Part shown: positions 20,994-32,966 of the stretch, piece after piece
Layout of the letters: each line of letters begins with the position of its first letter
Position numbering within the stretch: position 1 is the first letter of the stretch
Assembly (NCBI GenBank): GCA_000222875.2
Contig: AFRD01000003.1
Location: forward strand, 62,001 to 126,000
Source of the DNA: Periglandula ipomoeae IasaF13
Lineage: Eukaryota; Ascomycota; Sordariomycetes; Hypocreales; Clavicipitaceae
Reading direction: 5' to 3'
Length of the DNA: 64,000 bases
Translations under genes and position numbers: made by a program
Notes under the pieces: generated by a model
Databases searched by the model: none
Told to the model about the DNA's origin: nothing
What the model saw: only the letters and a program-made list of their open reading frames with translations

Positions 20994-21549
20994 GATGGGT
21001 TGTTGAATGAGAAACTGCTTGTGAGTGGAAGTCGCAGCTTATTAGAGAGTGATGGGTAGGAATGGGCTTCTCGAAGCTCGGATCTGCGATTGAAGGTGCC
21101 TAGCTGGCTTCTTTCACGTACGCTAATCTGCTGGCGATATTGAAAGTAGATGAGCGACGCCTCGCATGTCAATCTCGCCCTCTCGGAACATCACCTCTTG
21201 GGATGACATAATTCCTAGAAATGGCGTAATCGCACGACCCCTCTGTCTTCGCACTCCGGCCGGCCGGCGACCCGCCCACTTCCCCAGAGTCGGCCCACTT
21301 GGCGTCTGGTGCCGCTGCCGGACGAGGACTTGCAGGGGCAGCCGCTTCCACATCCGATCAAGAAGTAGAGGTAATTAGAACAGATGAGCTTGTCATGAAC
21401 TAGAATATGTATCGAAGGCCATTGACAGCACGAAATCTCCACATGAGTATCAATTCCTATACTTGTCTTCGAAATCCAACCAACTGATATATGCTATTAC
21501 ATTCGCTTCCTCTTTATATACATACACGCGTCTATATGCATCTTCATGA
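20994..21549. other. Oxygenase promoter and utp17 3' flank
   Basis: Both flanking genes run on the minus strand. The interval has a GC-rich stretch at about 21240-21340 but no recognisable gene. Confidence 0.45.
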
Positions 21550-24500
21550 TTATTCTGCAAGAGGCTTTGTCGCCAAAAGCCCAGTAACCTTGTAAAACAT
21601 GTCCTCGATGGATGGCGCGGCAAATGCAGGCGCGACATCGAATATCTCCGTCAAAAACTGCTGGGGGATGACGTTGACATTGATGTCGTCGTCATCGCCG
21701 TCGTCTTCCATGTCAACATCGCCATCAGTTGCGACTCCATCCTCTAGCTCATCTTCGCTGCCCACGTCCATCTCATCGGCTGCCAGAACACCATTGTTGT
21801 GACCGTCAGTGTTGAGTGACTCGGGAACATCGTCCAACTGCAAGTCCTGGAGTGGCTGAACAGTTGCTAGAGAGGACGGGTCTGAGCCTTCGGCGATCAC
21901 CCATACTTGGGCAGCATCGTCAAGTGCGATAAACCCGCTTGTCGAGGGCGCTGAGACGAGACTGACGATTCGGTGAGGTGTGGTCCTAACCAACAACGAC
22001 TCCGGATCCTCTGGGTCGAACACACCGATGCTGGACACACCACCGATCGGCAGCGTGACGGCGAAATGTCCTGATGTGTGATCGACGGCCAGTTGCAATA
22101 AGTCGGAGACGCCAGTGATCTTGGGCACGACAATGCCATACCGTAATTCGTCGCCCACGACATCGTACACTCTGAGGTCGTCGGATAGCACAATGATGTA
22201 CGAGGACAGTGCACGTAATGATTTGAGCTTGCCGTCCCACAGACCTTCCAATGTCTTCACCACCTCCCCAGTTGCAATATCAATGACGAACACAACACCA
22301 GAATTCACAGCGCCAAAGGCAACGAACAGTGTCGAGCCGTCTTCTGAAAACGAGATGCTGCCTTGAACTTCGACCGGACGCGTTGGGTCCACGAGGTCGG
22401 TGCCATCGTCGAGACTGGTGCCGTCACCAACAGCAATCACTTGGTCACAGGCCCATGATACTGCATTCTGTCCGAGCTCGTCCTTGACAATGACGCCATT
22501 GTTTTGTCTAACGCGAGGCCGCCAGACTCGTACAACTCCATCGGCACCAATGGTTGCAAAGGCGGTAAGGATGGGATCAGCAGCTATATCGAGTACTCTT
22601 TCCGGGCATCGCGTTGCATGGGGGGCATTGATTCTCGATACCAGAGCCAAAGAATCGCCATTATCGCGCACTTCCCAGATTTTGAGATAGATCTCATGTC
22701 GTTCACGAATAAATTGTTCTCGCAAGTCGGGGGAAATGTTCTCCACGTCTCTCTCCGCTGGGCGCCACTCGTCAATGCTCGCTAACCAATTGCCGTCACC
22801 GGAGAAAGCAATATTTGTAACCAAAGGCTCGTTAATGGTCTGCCCCTTGTTGGTGAGATTGACGTCTGTCGGTTGAGTTCGTGCAAGCGCTTGTTTCGAG
22901 ACGCTTGTAAAAGACTGGAGGTCGAAGGACTGCAGCATCGGGGCCGAAAAGTTTCCAGACATGGTCGCCTGTCGCCCGTTCCCGACGCAGACATGAAGGC
23001 GCGATGGATCCGTGGGTCTAATGGCAGCAGGTATCGGTCTTCGAACATTCTCTGGCGTGTCCCAAACACGGCGAACAAGCAAGTCTTTCGGTTCGGACGA
23101 ATCAATAGCAGCTGACTGAATTCCTGCAATGTAAGCGGTAGGCTTCATCTCTGCTGTAGATAGTATCATTGCAGAGTTATCGTCCAGATGAAGAACATAA
23201 GATGATCCTATAGGCGACACAACGATGTTCTCGACGCTTCCAGACAAGTGAGGCAGGAAGTCTTTCTTCGAAGTATCCAGTTGCCAAACCACGAGGACAT
23301 TTTCGGAGCCTCCAGATATGAAGTAGTTCCCTATGAAAAGACATGTGAGCTCATGGACTGAGGAATTCTGGGGGGCGCTATAAACACACCATCTCTTGAC
23401 CACTTGACGGAGTGGACAGCTTTGCGATGCCAGTGGTATTTTTGTACTTCAAGCCCGTCCTTAGCTTGATGATTCTTGCCTGACGTGACAGCGGCAATTG
23501 CATCACGGTAAATGTAGATACTGCCTCTGGCGCCTCCAACGATGACATCGACCACGCTGTTTGAAGCTGGCTGGTTTTTCCTGCCGCCTGAGGATCGTTG
23601 CCGTTGTCTCAAATCAACGCAGGTGATGAGATCGGGACTGTCGAAAGAGAAGAAGTCGTATTGTAGCTCTTGGAGGTTGTCGGCAGAGCCAGTAGCGGCG
23701 CCAAAGAATAGGCGATCCTGGAATGCGCCAACGATGATTCGTCCGTCATCACTGCATTCAAGAATCTGGAGCCCGTGCCCTTGCTTTTTGAGATTGAGCA
23801 TACTCTTTGACCGAGATTCGTCGCCATCGTCGGCATTGTAGGCAACAACATCCATGCGGGTCGCTCTGTCGGATTCAGAAACCAGAAGTACTTCTTTCTT
23901 CGCGGCATAAGCAGCAGGCACTACGGCCAGAGCCTTTGCTGTGCCAGACGCAGTTTGAAATGCAGGGCTAGGAGAGCTGCTCTTTGTCCAGTTCACATAA
24001 TAGACATTTCCGTCCGAGCAAGCCACCCATAAAAACTGCGAGTTGCTTTTTGACAGCCGCGTCGCGACGATTCGAGCAGGCGTTAAGCCTTTGGCGGAGG
24101 AGGTGTCCAAAGTGGTAATCGGGATGCGTCGAACGAGGAGAGAGTCTGAAGCGTTGTATATTTGGAGGGAGGTGTTGTAGGTCAAGATTAAGTATCTTCG
24201 AGAAACAATCAGCGATATGAACTACTTATCAGAGCTTGGAAGTCTCACTTTTCATCGGCGGCTAAGATGGGATCAATGTCCAACATTCTGCCGCCCATTG
24301 GCTTTGAAACCTTCCAGCCTGCCTCGCCATCATCGGACTGGCGAATGACTTCCTGGGGGCGGAAAGCCGTCAATGGCTTGCCTTCGGTGGATGCAGCATT
24401 TTCCGCATGCTTCTCTTTCCGGGGTGTCGATTCATCGTCGCCATTGACTCTACTATCACGATTTTGCTGTCGGTGTTTCTTGGGCTTGCCGTCGCTGTCA

Positions 24501-24565
24501 TTGGTGTCTCGCTTGCGCTTTTTCGTTCTATCGTCTTTAGTCTGAGGACTCTTGGCGCCGGCCAT
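21550..24565 (-). CDS. utp17: U3 snoRNP / t-UTP WD-repeat protein Utp17 (Nan1, WDR75 homologue)
   Basis: Utp17 belongs to the t-UTP/UtpA subcomplex of the nucleolar small-subunit processome, which binds nascent pre-rRNA and links rDNA transcription to 18S processing. Three exons, 24565-24249, 24195-23390 and 23330-21550, join in frame (phases 2 and 1) to 967 residues. The first 60 residues are a basic, Lys-rich nuclear or nucleolar tail (KDDRTKKRKRD). Two WD40 propellers follow; blades visible include FLWVACSDGNVYYVNW, SVVDVIVGGARGSIYIYRD, AVHSVKWSRDGNYFISGGSE and NVLVVWQLDTSKKDFLPHL. An acidic tract (EDELEDGVATDGDVDMEDDG) precedes the C-terminal helical region. The gene appears intact and shares a 316-bp divergent promoter with rpb10. 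Confidence 0.88.
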
Positions 24566-24881
24566 GTTGACTGATAGTCTCTCTGAATGTTAAGAGAGAT
24601 TTTCGGACACCCACGCAGAGATGCAAAGAAAATTTGCGCCGCGTTCGACAGATTCGTGGACTTGCAGCAAGATTGGCCGGGATTTGCTTGCGCTGCCAAA
24701 GAAATTTTGGTCCCGCAGTGAACTTTTTGCTGATAAGATAAGAAGGCCGGTGCGGCAAAACCTCGGTGGCAAGGTATTTTCTGAAGTCCACCCTCGCGCG
24801 CACAGGCAAAGAATCCCGTCATGATCGCAACTAATTTTAATCACTGTCATGCTGTCGACCGAGGAAGCTTGCATCGCCAAC
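24566..24881. promoter_or_regulatory. Bidirectional promoter of utp17 and rpb10
   Basis: Only 316 bases separate the two start codons, so core promoters and leaders of a ribosome-assembly gene and an RNA-polymerase subunit gene overlap here. Such a pairing could co-regulate growth genes. I recognise no specific factor site. Confidence 0.5.
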
Positions 24882-25289
24882 ATGATTATTCCTATTCGCT
24901 GTTTTTCCTGCGGCAAGGTAAGTATAACCGCCCTAGCTGCGAAAATCCACTTGCTAAGTCGTGCAGGTCACCGGTGACCTCTGGGAGCGCTACCTTCAAC
25001 TGATTGCCGACCCAAGAAAGACCGATGGGTGAGTGTCTGCAGTTCTGTTCGCCTTGAGGCAATTAAGCAAGCTGACCAGTCCGGAAGTGATGCTATGGAC
25101 GAACTTGGCTTGAAGCGATACTGCTGCCGTCGTATGATCATGACCCACGTTGATCTCATCGAGAAGCTCCTGAAGTACGTAAATGACAAAACGACTTATG
25201 CATTTGCGAACACACCATTCTAACCACACTCTAGGTACACTCCTGACGGACGAAACGAGAAGAAGCAGAGACTCAACGAACTAGCATGA
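24882..25289 (+). CDS. rpb10: DNA-directed RNA polymerases I, II and III subunit RPABC5 (Rpb10)
   Basis: Rpb10 is a small zinc-binding subunit shared by all three nuclear RNA polymerases. Four exons, 24882-24917, 24967-25028, 25088-25174 and 25235-25289, join to 79 residues. The zinc ligands are at canonical positions: C7 and C10 (MIIPIRCFSCGK) and C45/C46 (KRYCCRRMIMTHVDLIEKL). The second acceptor is the GGAAG at 25083-25087, not the nearer CAG, because only that choice restores GDAMDELGL. The protein ends TPDGRNEKKQRLNELA and stops with TGA. It is intact, and it shows that TGA is a real stop codon in this genome. Confidence 0.95.
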
Positions 25290-28200
25290 GCTACAATGAT
25301 ATCCAGTTGTGTCAACTTAAGCATGGGATGGCGTTCTTTTGGTCTTTTGATAAAACGATGAACTTGGCGCACGAAAAGGGTTATGCTGTGGCACGTTTGC
25401 GAGTTTACACATTGCTCTAAGGTTGAAATAAAATCTACAGGTCTTGGCTTACTCCGTCGAGAAACATTCTCGCATTAACGTTCATCCCTTGGTGGCTAGT
25501 CAATAGCTCTGTCCTGTGTCATTCTGACAGAATTGCAACTCCCTTCTCGAGCGGCGTGTTTGCACCCTAACCATTGGGAGGATTGCGAAGCAAGTGGAAG
25601 GCAGTGCGATGTCACGAATGCACATACTTGGGTATAGTTTCGTCTTCATGCCCAGGTACGACTGCATCTGCGCATATAAGATATATTCAGGTACATGCTC
25701 GAGTTTCGTGTGTACATACGTGTACCGATGTATACTGGAGCTGGATTCTGGTTTACTGTATAGAATTTGAACTGTGTTCAGAGTCTGGATGTGGCCATGA
25801 TGTCTTCTGAGCAATGTTTCCCGTCGATATCTAGGCATTTATCAAGGAACGGGCTAACGAGTGGCCAGGAAATGCTCGGTCCAAGTTGTATAGCGCGAGT
25901 CGTGACACCCAGTGCAAGGCATTCTTCTCCTTGTCGTGGTATGAATGTGCCTAGACTAAACAACGGGTTGTTCCAACAGAATGGTTGGCGCATGGGAACT
26001 CTGGGAGGCGAGCCTTCACAAAGTAAGGATGCCTGAGCTAGACCTGAAACCGAAATTGGGCTGTCCCACGTAGTGCAGTTAATCAGTAAACAAAAAGTCT
26101 GTACCGCATCATCGGGCAGCCGCGAGATCGCGGTTATCTTGACCAATAGGTCGTGAGTTGGTGACAGACATGGGTCGCCAAAGTCGGCCAACTTATCTGA
26201 GGGATGCATATAGCCGCGGATACAGGTGCGCTAGTCGTTTGAACCGGCTTGTAAAGATGGCTTTTCTTGGCTCAAAGAGGGAATGAGTGCTGAGTGACGG
26301 ATTACAGGTCGGCGTCCGGGGTCGTCAGCAAAAAGGCTCGCCTCACGGAATGTGCATCACAGCGCGTAGGTTGTAATACTCGGCGTCTTCCTCCTGATGC
26401 CCACCTTTTGGTCCTCGGCCAGGCAGATCCATGATGTCTCAACATGGACACCCTTGCTCAGGTATCATGAAGTCGGCGTTTTGAATAGAATACTTCCCTA
26501 TGTTTTCTTCAGACAGATGAGGTATCACGTCACCCCAATCCATTCAGCGTCTTGTCATTTGGCAAAGCAGAAGAATGCTTTTCCAGTCTGTTGTCGTGCA
26601 ATTGAACGTCTTCGTGGCTTGCACCATACTGTAATGCCTCCTCTTTTTCTTGCGCGTAATAGGAGCTCCGTTCTATGCCGCGGCTAAGCTTCTCCAGAGC
26701 GTTTCAGCTCCAGATAATACCATGTGCGTACTCGCTTGCAGCGGCAGATTAGGCGTCCGAGGAGCGGTCAAACGCTTGTGTCACATTGTACTTGGCCGAA
26801 GGCTCCTCCTTCGCCGCTCTTGAAATGTCGATTGGACGTAAGCCTGGCTGGAACTCCGTTCCAAAGCCCCCATATGGATCGAGATGCGAAAAGCAAATTT
26901 CCACACTGCAATTCAAAGATGGCTTCCGCCATTTTCAAGGGTCGTTCTCCTCGCCTGACGAACAGAAACGCGACGCACAATAACCCCTGGAGCTGCCATC
27001 AACCCCCCGTCCGATTTCACGTCGTCTCCACCCACCAGACCTCATTTGGCTACGAAGCCGCCGTGACCAGATCTTCGGGACGCAGACTAGCCACTGAGAA
27101 AACAGCTCGTGGGTGACTAGCACTGAGATTCGTCCACGATGTTGTCTCTGGCCATACAGCAAACAGCAACAATGCGTTGGCGTGATGGCATGCTTTCTTA
27201 GTCTCAGACCGCGATTTCTACTGCGGCCAGCTTCCATCACCCATTTCAATCGAGTTCTTGAAATTGCGACGGTAGCGCCCAACCTCCAGGAATCCGCAGC
27301 CATCTGGAAATGGAGAAAGTTCCCAGCAGCTTGGGAGAGGCAGATCTAGTTGGCTGGTGAAGACCCGTTCTATCGTTATGCCCACGAAGCAATGAACATG
27401 CCGACCCGCCTGGTTAGCAAAGCTGCAGGTCGATGCAGTCGGCGTCAATGTGTGGACGCACATCAATCTGCAGTGCGGAATTGGGGTCTTGTTGTCTGTC
27501 GAAGACTATGGCGAGACTGCACATGCGGTGTCACACATGCTGTCGAGAATATTGTCTCTTCCAAGTTCTCGCCAGTGCTGGAGTCTGAAGCGCAGGTCAT
27601 CTGTGTGTTACCGCAACATCGTCTCCTCCCGGCTGCTTCTCGTCTGGGATACACTATGGCTCGCGAGGCATGAGCTTCTGTACAAGGCGAGTAGAGACAC
27701 TTTTTGAAAGTGTTTATACAACCATTTTCATTTAGTAATTTAGCTAAGAGTTCTTCCCTCAACACCACATCGAAGCGATTGAGCAGACGGACGCCATCGG
27801 AAGCGAGCCGCCAACCCACTTCACCTGAATTAAGCGCCGAGGCCTGTCTCCCTCCTGCAGCCCCACGCGTTGGCCGCATCAAGGCCTGTCCTCAACCTCC
27901 ACCACATGGAATGGCCTCGTATGACTGGCCAGCAGACCGGACTGGGTTGGAGCTGCCGTTGCGGCAAGAGGGGACAAGAAGGGCAGTTGAAAGGGTGGTC
28001 CAGAGCTAGTTCCAATGGAGGCTGGCGACTCATCCGCCGCCGCCGTTGTGTGCATCTGGGGTCATCATTCAGATCCTGGTTCGAGCGCCCATTCATTCCT
28101 TTGTTTCATAAGGCTGTCGCTCTTGTTCGACAGCTGAGAATCGGTGAAAGCCCGGCTTTGACACCCGCAGCGTGCTGTGGCCGCTTGCACAACTTTATCG

Positions 28201-29296
28201 CCCGCTTCTAGTGTTGTCTTCTTGACGGAGAGCATCATCCTCGTTGCGCATCCGTCCTTTTACAAAAGCATTCGGTCGGCCGAAGGCACCAGACCCTCTT
28301 GGTCCAGTTCCAGCAAGGTATGCAAGGCCTCAGGATCTGGCGTTGAGCAAGTCGCACAGGCCACGATCGTCCAGGCAGTCATCAGGCCAACCAACAGCAC
28401 CAGCAAGGTAGCTGCTCCTAATGCAAGGCTCGCAAGCCCCTCATCTTTGCGCCTGGTTAGATGACTGTGTCCAGACAGAGCAGCAGACATTCTTCTCGAC
28501 CAGCACCTCAGGATCAATCTCCCATTTTTTCTCTCCAATCCCAACCCTCTCATCGCGAATAAGACCGCGAAGACTGCCCAGGTTCATCCGCGACTATTGG
28601 CCACCTCATCTTTGCCGCTTTCTCGCCATCGACACAGCGGTCACTCATCGTGCAGCTTACAGCTTTGCGCATTGGGGTGTCCCGTCCGCTGCAGATACCC
28701 ATACCAGGCATTCACAGGGGGTGGACTTCGGCCTACTGCGGCCTACGTGGGTAGTCGGACGCGGACTGACAGGGGCTGAAGCAATCCCAACCACCCTGGT
28801 CCATCAACCAACCCAACGAACGAGCACCACTCATCGCCCGGAGCCTCTTTAAACCAGAGCCGCCCGCTCGCTCAGCCAGACCCCAATTCCTCCAACCCTC
28901 CATCTGGAGGATTCTGGGCAGTCTGCTACCTTTTGAAGTCCGTAAGCTGGGAAGCGAGGCCCAAAACGCGACCTCAGAGCTCCCGAACCACGAGCGCAAA
29001 GTTGTGGCCCTTCATCGCACAGCCAGGCATACAACACTGCGATCCCGTCGTCGACCTCGTCGTTCCACTGCCTCATCGGATTTCACAAGGCAGTCTGGCC
29101 GGAGTTTTGGCCCATGCATTTATTCATTCCCTAGATCGAAAGAATTCCGTTGTTGAACTTTTTTGGGCAGTGCTTTTGTATTTGATCCGGAACATCGCCG
29201 GTGACTACATGTTCAAGCCATTTAGCTATGGCTCTAGAGGCTCCTCTGAGATCGTCGACTGGTAACTTGCATTTTCCCTTTGGAAAACAAGGCGAC
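25290..29296. other. 4-kb interval with no recognised gene
   Basis: The longest frames (143 codons at 25778-26209 -, 130 at 26724-27116 +, 139 at 27463-27882 -) overlap frames of similar length on the other strand and have no consistent composition. I find no splice-linked chain of frames, no tRNA-like cloverleaf and no transposase motif. The right end includes the promoter and leader of the 29.3-kb gene. A non-coding transcript cannot be excluded. Confidence 0.4.
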
Positions 29297-31678
29297 ATGT
29301 CCACACCCTCAGATACCGAAGGGCTTCGTTCCCCTTTCAGAGTCGTGTAAGTCAAGGGATCTCATGGACAAGTTGCGAGCTTTGACACTGACACGACTGC
29401 AGCTCATCACCGCCGCCAGCGACAGACTCGGCCATGTTACGCCCCAACTCGGCCAATCGTATATCATCGAATTCAATGAACAACATTCTCAGCCCGAGTG
29501 ACATAGTCGGACCATCGCCTGTTACTTCAAACGGCACAGAAACTACAGAAATCGAGGATGATGCATCCGACGAAATTGAACAAGGCCATAATGGAGATGC
29601 AAGCCGGCGTTCAGAGGTTCGCACTCATTGCCTTCGGACTGCATATTTCTCGAAGTTACTAACTCTTCTAGTTGCTCATGTTGACCACCAACTTGCCCGA
29701 GCATGTGCGGCAGTCAAGCACCGAGGAGGCGGTATCTGTCATCCATGCTCCAGAAAGCTTCGCTAGCTGGGTAAGCTGCTTTAAGTTTCGATTACCATCT
29801 GTCCAGCCTTGGGGTTATTAACACCTTTCCCCAGACTTCCACGGAATCCACAGCACAGCAAAGCCCGCCTAGTGAGCGAACATCGCCGAAAGCAGACGAG
29901 GAAACTCGGATAGATCTCAACAGTTCTTTGCAAAAGGTTCGTAAAGAGCGTCCCTCATTACTTGAAAAAGTTTCGTCTGCTAAGTTTCCTCCACCAGTCC
30001 TCGGCACCTCCCGCCAGACCCCCGATTTCTACAGACGTCAAGCCCGTCCGATACAGCGTTGACAGCGCCACACCTCGGGCTCAAGATTTGCAAGACATGT
30101 TGAGTGATGGCAGCAGATTAAGATCCAGTAGTACAAGCAGTCTCGAAAGTAAGAATGTTGTGACCGCCGAAGGTGTGTTCCGTCTCTAATCAGGGTACAG
30201 AAATCGACGAACAGACAGAAGCTGAGGGCGATGATGATGACGATGATGATTATTCCGGTGTTCCATTTCTGCAATCTGCTGATGATGGAATCACTGCTCT
30301 CAGAACGGCTTTACAGGAATGCTGGACGCTCTGTAATACGTTAGCAAGTCTCAGTGCGATTCATCGCGCACGCATTTTTCACAGTTCTGGTACCCCAGAT
30401 GCTCATGAAAAGGCGTGGAAGACATGTTGAAAGCTTTGCCAACGTCTCTACGATAATCAAGACGAGGGCCCTGCATCACTGAGTGTTAGGATGAACTTGG
30501 ACCTTTGTCGGGACTTTTGCCAAGCACTGTTCGACATCAGGCAAAAGAAGGATGAGACTGCAGACTCTGTGCTCCGTGTGAGCTTCGAGCTCAACAATCA
30601 GTATGGCACCTCCTATCCTCAATTTCTACAAAATTCCTTGCCAGCTGACATATCCTTCGCAGCCTATACAGTGCCCAAGATAGCAGGAATCTGCCGGAGC
30701 CTTTCCGGGAGAGAACCCTCGACTTCTACATCACGCTCTGCCATCGCTTGATGAAACAACGAAGTGAACTGGCCGAAGAGATGGATCATCTTCTGAGCGC
30801 ATGCTGGAGCCTCGCCGAAATGTTGTTCAGCCTTCGACAAAATAAACGGGATGGAAAGCCACTGGACGAAGAGCTACTAGGCTCTGCAGTTCAAGTGTAT
30901 TGGGACCTGTGACATTTTCAGGGATGGATGGACACAGACCCGTCCTGACCGAAATACACCTCGTCCGAGCCAGACAAGTTTCTTTCCACAGCAGCCCGTC
31001 GACCAGTCGGGCCGAGAGAGTCGACAATCCAATCGTTCTTCACTCCACTCCAAACGAGAAAGCGTGAAGAGCAGTCATCAGGAAGAACGGCCGCGTAAGC
31101 CACCACCTGTGCCTGAAACCCCCGTGACGGAGTTCGAAGATACGCCCATCTCGCCCGAGAGTCGCTCTCCTCAGATGCCCAATATCATGGTACTCGGAAC
31201 ATCCAGCGATAGCGGGCGTGGTGGCAGGTGGTCGAGCAACGCGTCGAACATGTCCAGCTACTCGCGAAGCAGTAATCGCACATCCAGCACAGCGACCACG
31301 ACCACCGCTACAGAAGACCCTAATATCTCACGATCGAAAGTTCTCGTTCTGCGAGCCGCCATGAACATGGGTTTCAACCGTGAGACCATCACTGATCCTA
31401 AAACCGAAGCTGCGATATTACAAAAGTTCGTTCAGGGCCTCCCGACAGGGTCATTTGGCTCCCTGCCCAGTCATGCCACACTTCTCCAGCAATACAAGAA
31501 CTCGATCCTCACGGATGCCTTCCTCCCACGAAATCATCTCCTGCCAGCTCGTAGCAAGCGCGTCATGGGACAAGACATGGCAAAAAGTGTGCTAGCAATG
31601 AGCAACAGTTCATCACGATACAACTTCCTCCGAGACCTCTTCAAGTTTGTGTTCCAGTTCACTGTCGATGAAGCTTAG
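29297..31678 (+). pseudogene. Unnamed conserved-type fungal protein, disrupted by TGA and a frameshift
   Basis: Seven exons can be linked in frame: 29297-29346, 29403-29616, 29672-29770, 29835-29936, 29998-30148, 30201-30600 and 30663-31678. The protein starts MSTPSDTEGLRSPFRVVSSP. A disordered acidic N-terminus is followed by LLMLTTNLPEHVRQSSTEE, an Asp run, a helical middle (DETADSVLRVSFELNN, ERTLDFYITLCHRLMKQRS) and a Ser-rich stretch. It ends in a block that looks strongly conserved (LPTGSFGSLPSHATLLQQYK, FLRDLFKFVFQFTVDEA). It resembles what I recall as the DUF7624 group, but I am not certain. Two lesions break it. A TGA at 30428-30430 interrupts AWKTC*KLCQRLYD, where Trp would fit. At about 30910 the frame shifts by two missing bases (WDLC then DIFRDGW). 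Downstream coding sequence is well preserved, so decay is recent or the assembly is wrong. Confidence 0.65.
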
Positions 31679-32966
31679 TCGAGGAGGAACGTCAGCATCG
31701 TTGTCTAGGTGCACAATTGATGAAACATTAACATGACTGGCACGAGCACAGAATATATTCGCAATCTCTTTATATCCATCCATATATGCTTCCCGTAACC
31801 GGGATTTAACGATGAAGAAATGCGTTGGTTGATGACTTCATGTTCCATCGCATTAGATACCCCCTTTACTTTCTGATTCACAGCTGTCATTTTCGTCCTC
31901 TTTTGGGAAGGATCTAGCGTTTATATTTGGTGTTATGGAAGCGATTGGCAGCAGTCTTTTAGATGAAAGGATGTAATTATGAGATATGTAGTCAAGATTT
32001 ATGCTTCACAATGTTTGTGCTATACCGCGTGCCAGTGATATTGTTTCAGCTTGTGCCTTGCCCAGTTTAGGTAACTGGATGCACTATTAATTATATGTGT
32101 AAGGAATTATCGTCGTTTATAAAGACGAGATACGGCATTAACATGATTAAGCTTCCACATGATATAAGATAACAACATGACGCAATGTACCAAGATACTA
32201 AACCTTGAGACTAGGTTGCAACAAAAGCTATACATTGGGAGCTTAGAGGCAATCGCAACAGATTATGGTGCTTATGTGACACAACGCACGTGGCAGTCGA
32301 AACTCGAGTCACGATCGGGCCAACAGGTGGTACTGCCTAAAGATTTGCACCTAGGACACCGTAACCCAGGGCAGCCTGGCGACATTCTGCGACATGCTGA
32401 AAAAATATGAAGAAGCTAAATGTCCCAAGCAGGCCGAACGTTGTCACCTTGTTTCCGTGGCTGTTCACTGTGTCGGCAAGCACCCATGCTGGCCGCATGC
32501 GAACCGAGCTTGTTCCCGACAGATTCATTCGTCCCTCTATGTGGGGATAACTAGGTGCGTGGTCAATCGATGTGTTCATGGAAAGGACTAATCCCAGATG
32601 CCTCCCATGCGCTATGAATGATTTGAACTCTGGCGTTCTGTTCTTTTGAACACGACTGCTTGTTTGTTCACCGGCAACTGGGGTTGATAGAAAACGTGGA
32701 GGCTCATCCTCATGGTGCCTCTCTTTTTTCTTCAATCACAATAAAGGGCCAGCTCGCGATCATTTCCTCTCTTCAATAAGTAATGCACTCGGATTATTTC
32801 TTCGTCAGCGGTTCAAAGCATTAAAGCCCTTCATGCCTCGACTCGGCCGATACATGAACTCTTAACACATCGCGTCCCCCACTGCTTGCTGTCGTTGACG
32901 ATCGTATCTCACGCCAATCCTTCGAAAGAAAAAATCGACAAATCTCTCGTATTTCAATCGAGAAGC
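31679..32966. other. Intergenic between the disrupted 29-kb gene and GEWIP-G
   Basis: AT-rich at 31700-32250 and otherwise featureless. The array's TATA/GTTTAAAC promoter block is not evident upstream of GEWIP-G. No gene is recognised. Confidence 0.4.

Noticed and set aside
25778..27882. Three 130-143-codon frames in the 4-kb gap
   Set aside because: They begin at non-ATG codons or have equally long antisense frames, and no conserved-looking motif appears.
28060..28100. Possible tRNA T-loop (GGTTCGAGCGC)
   Set aside because: No acceptor stem or anticodon arm can be folded around it. No tRNA or 5S rRNA gene was found anywhere in the window.
29434..29640. Alternative frame in exon 2 of the 29-kb gene reading NKAIMEMQAGVQRFAL
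   Set aside because: Looks protein-like, but needs an extra unexplained frame change. The chosen frame links both neighbouring exons with one standard intron each.
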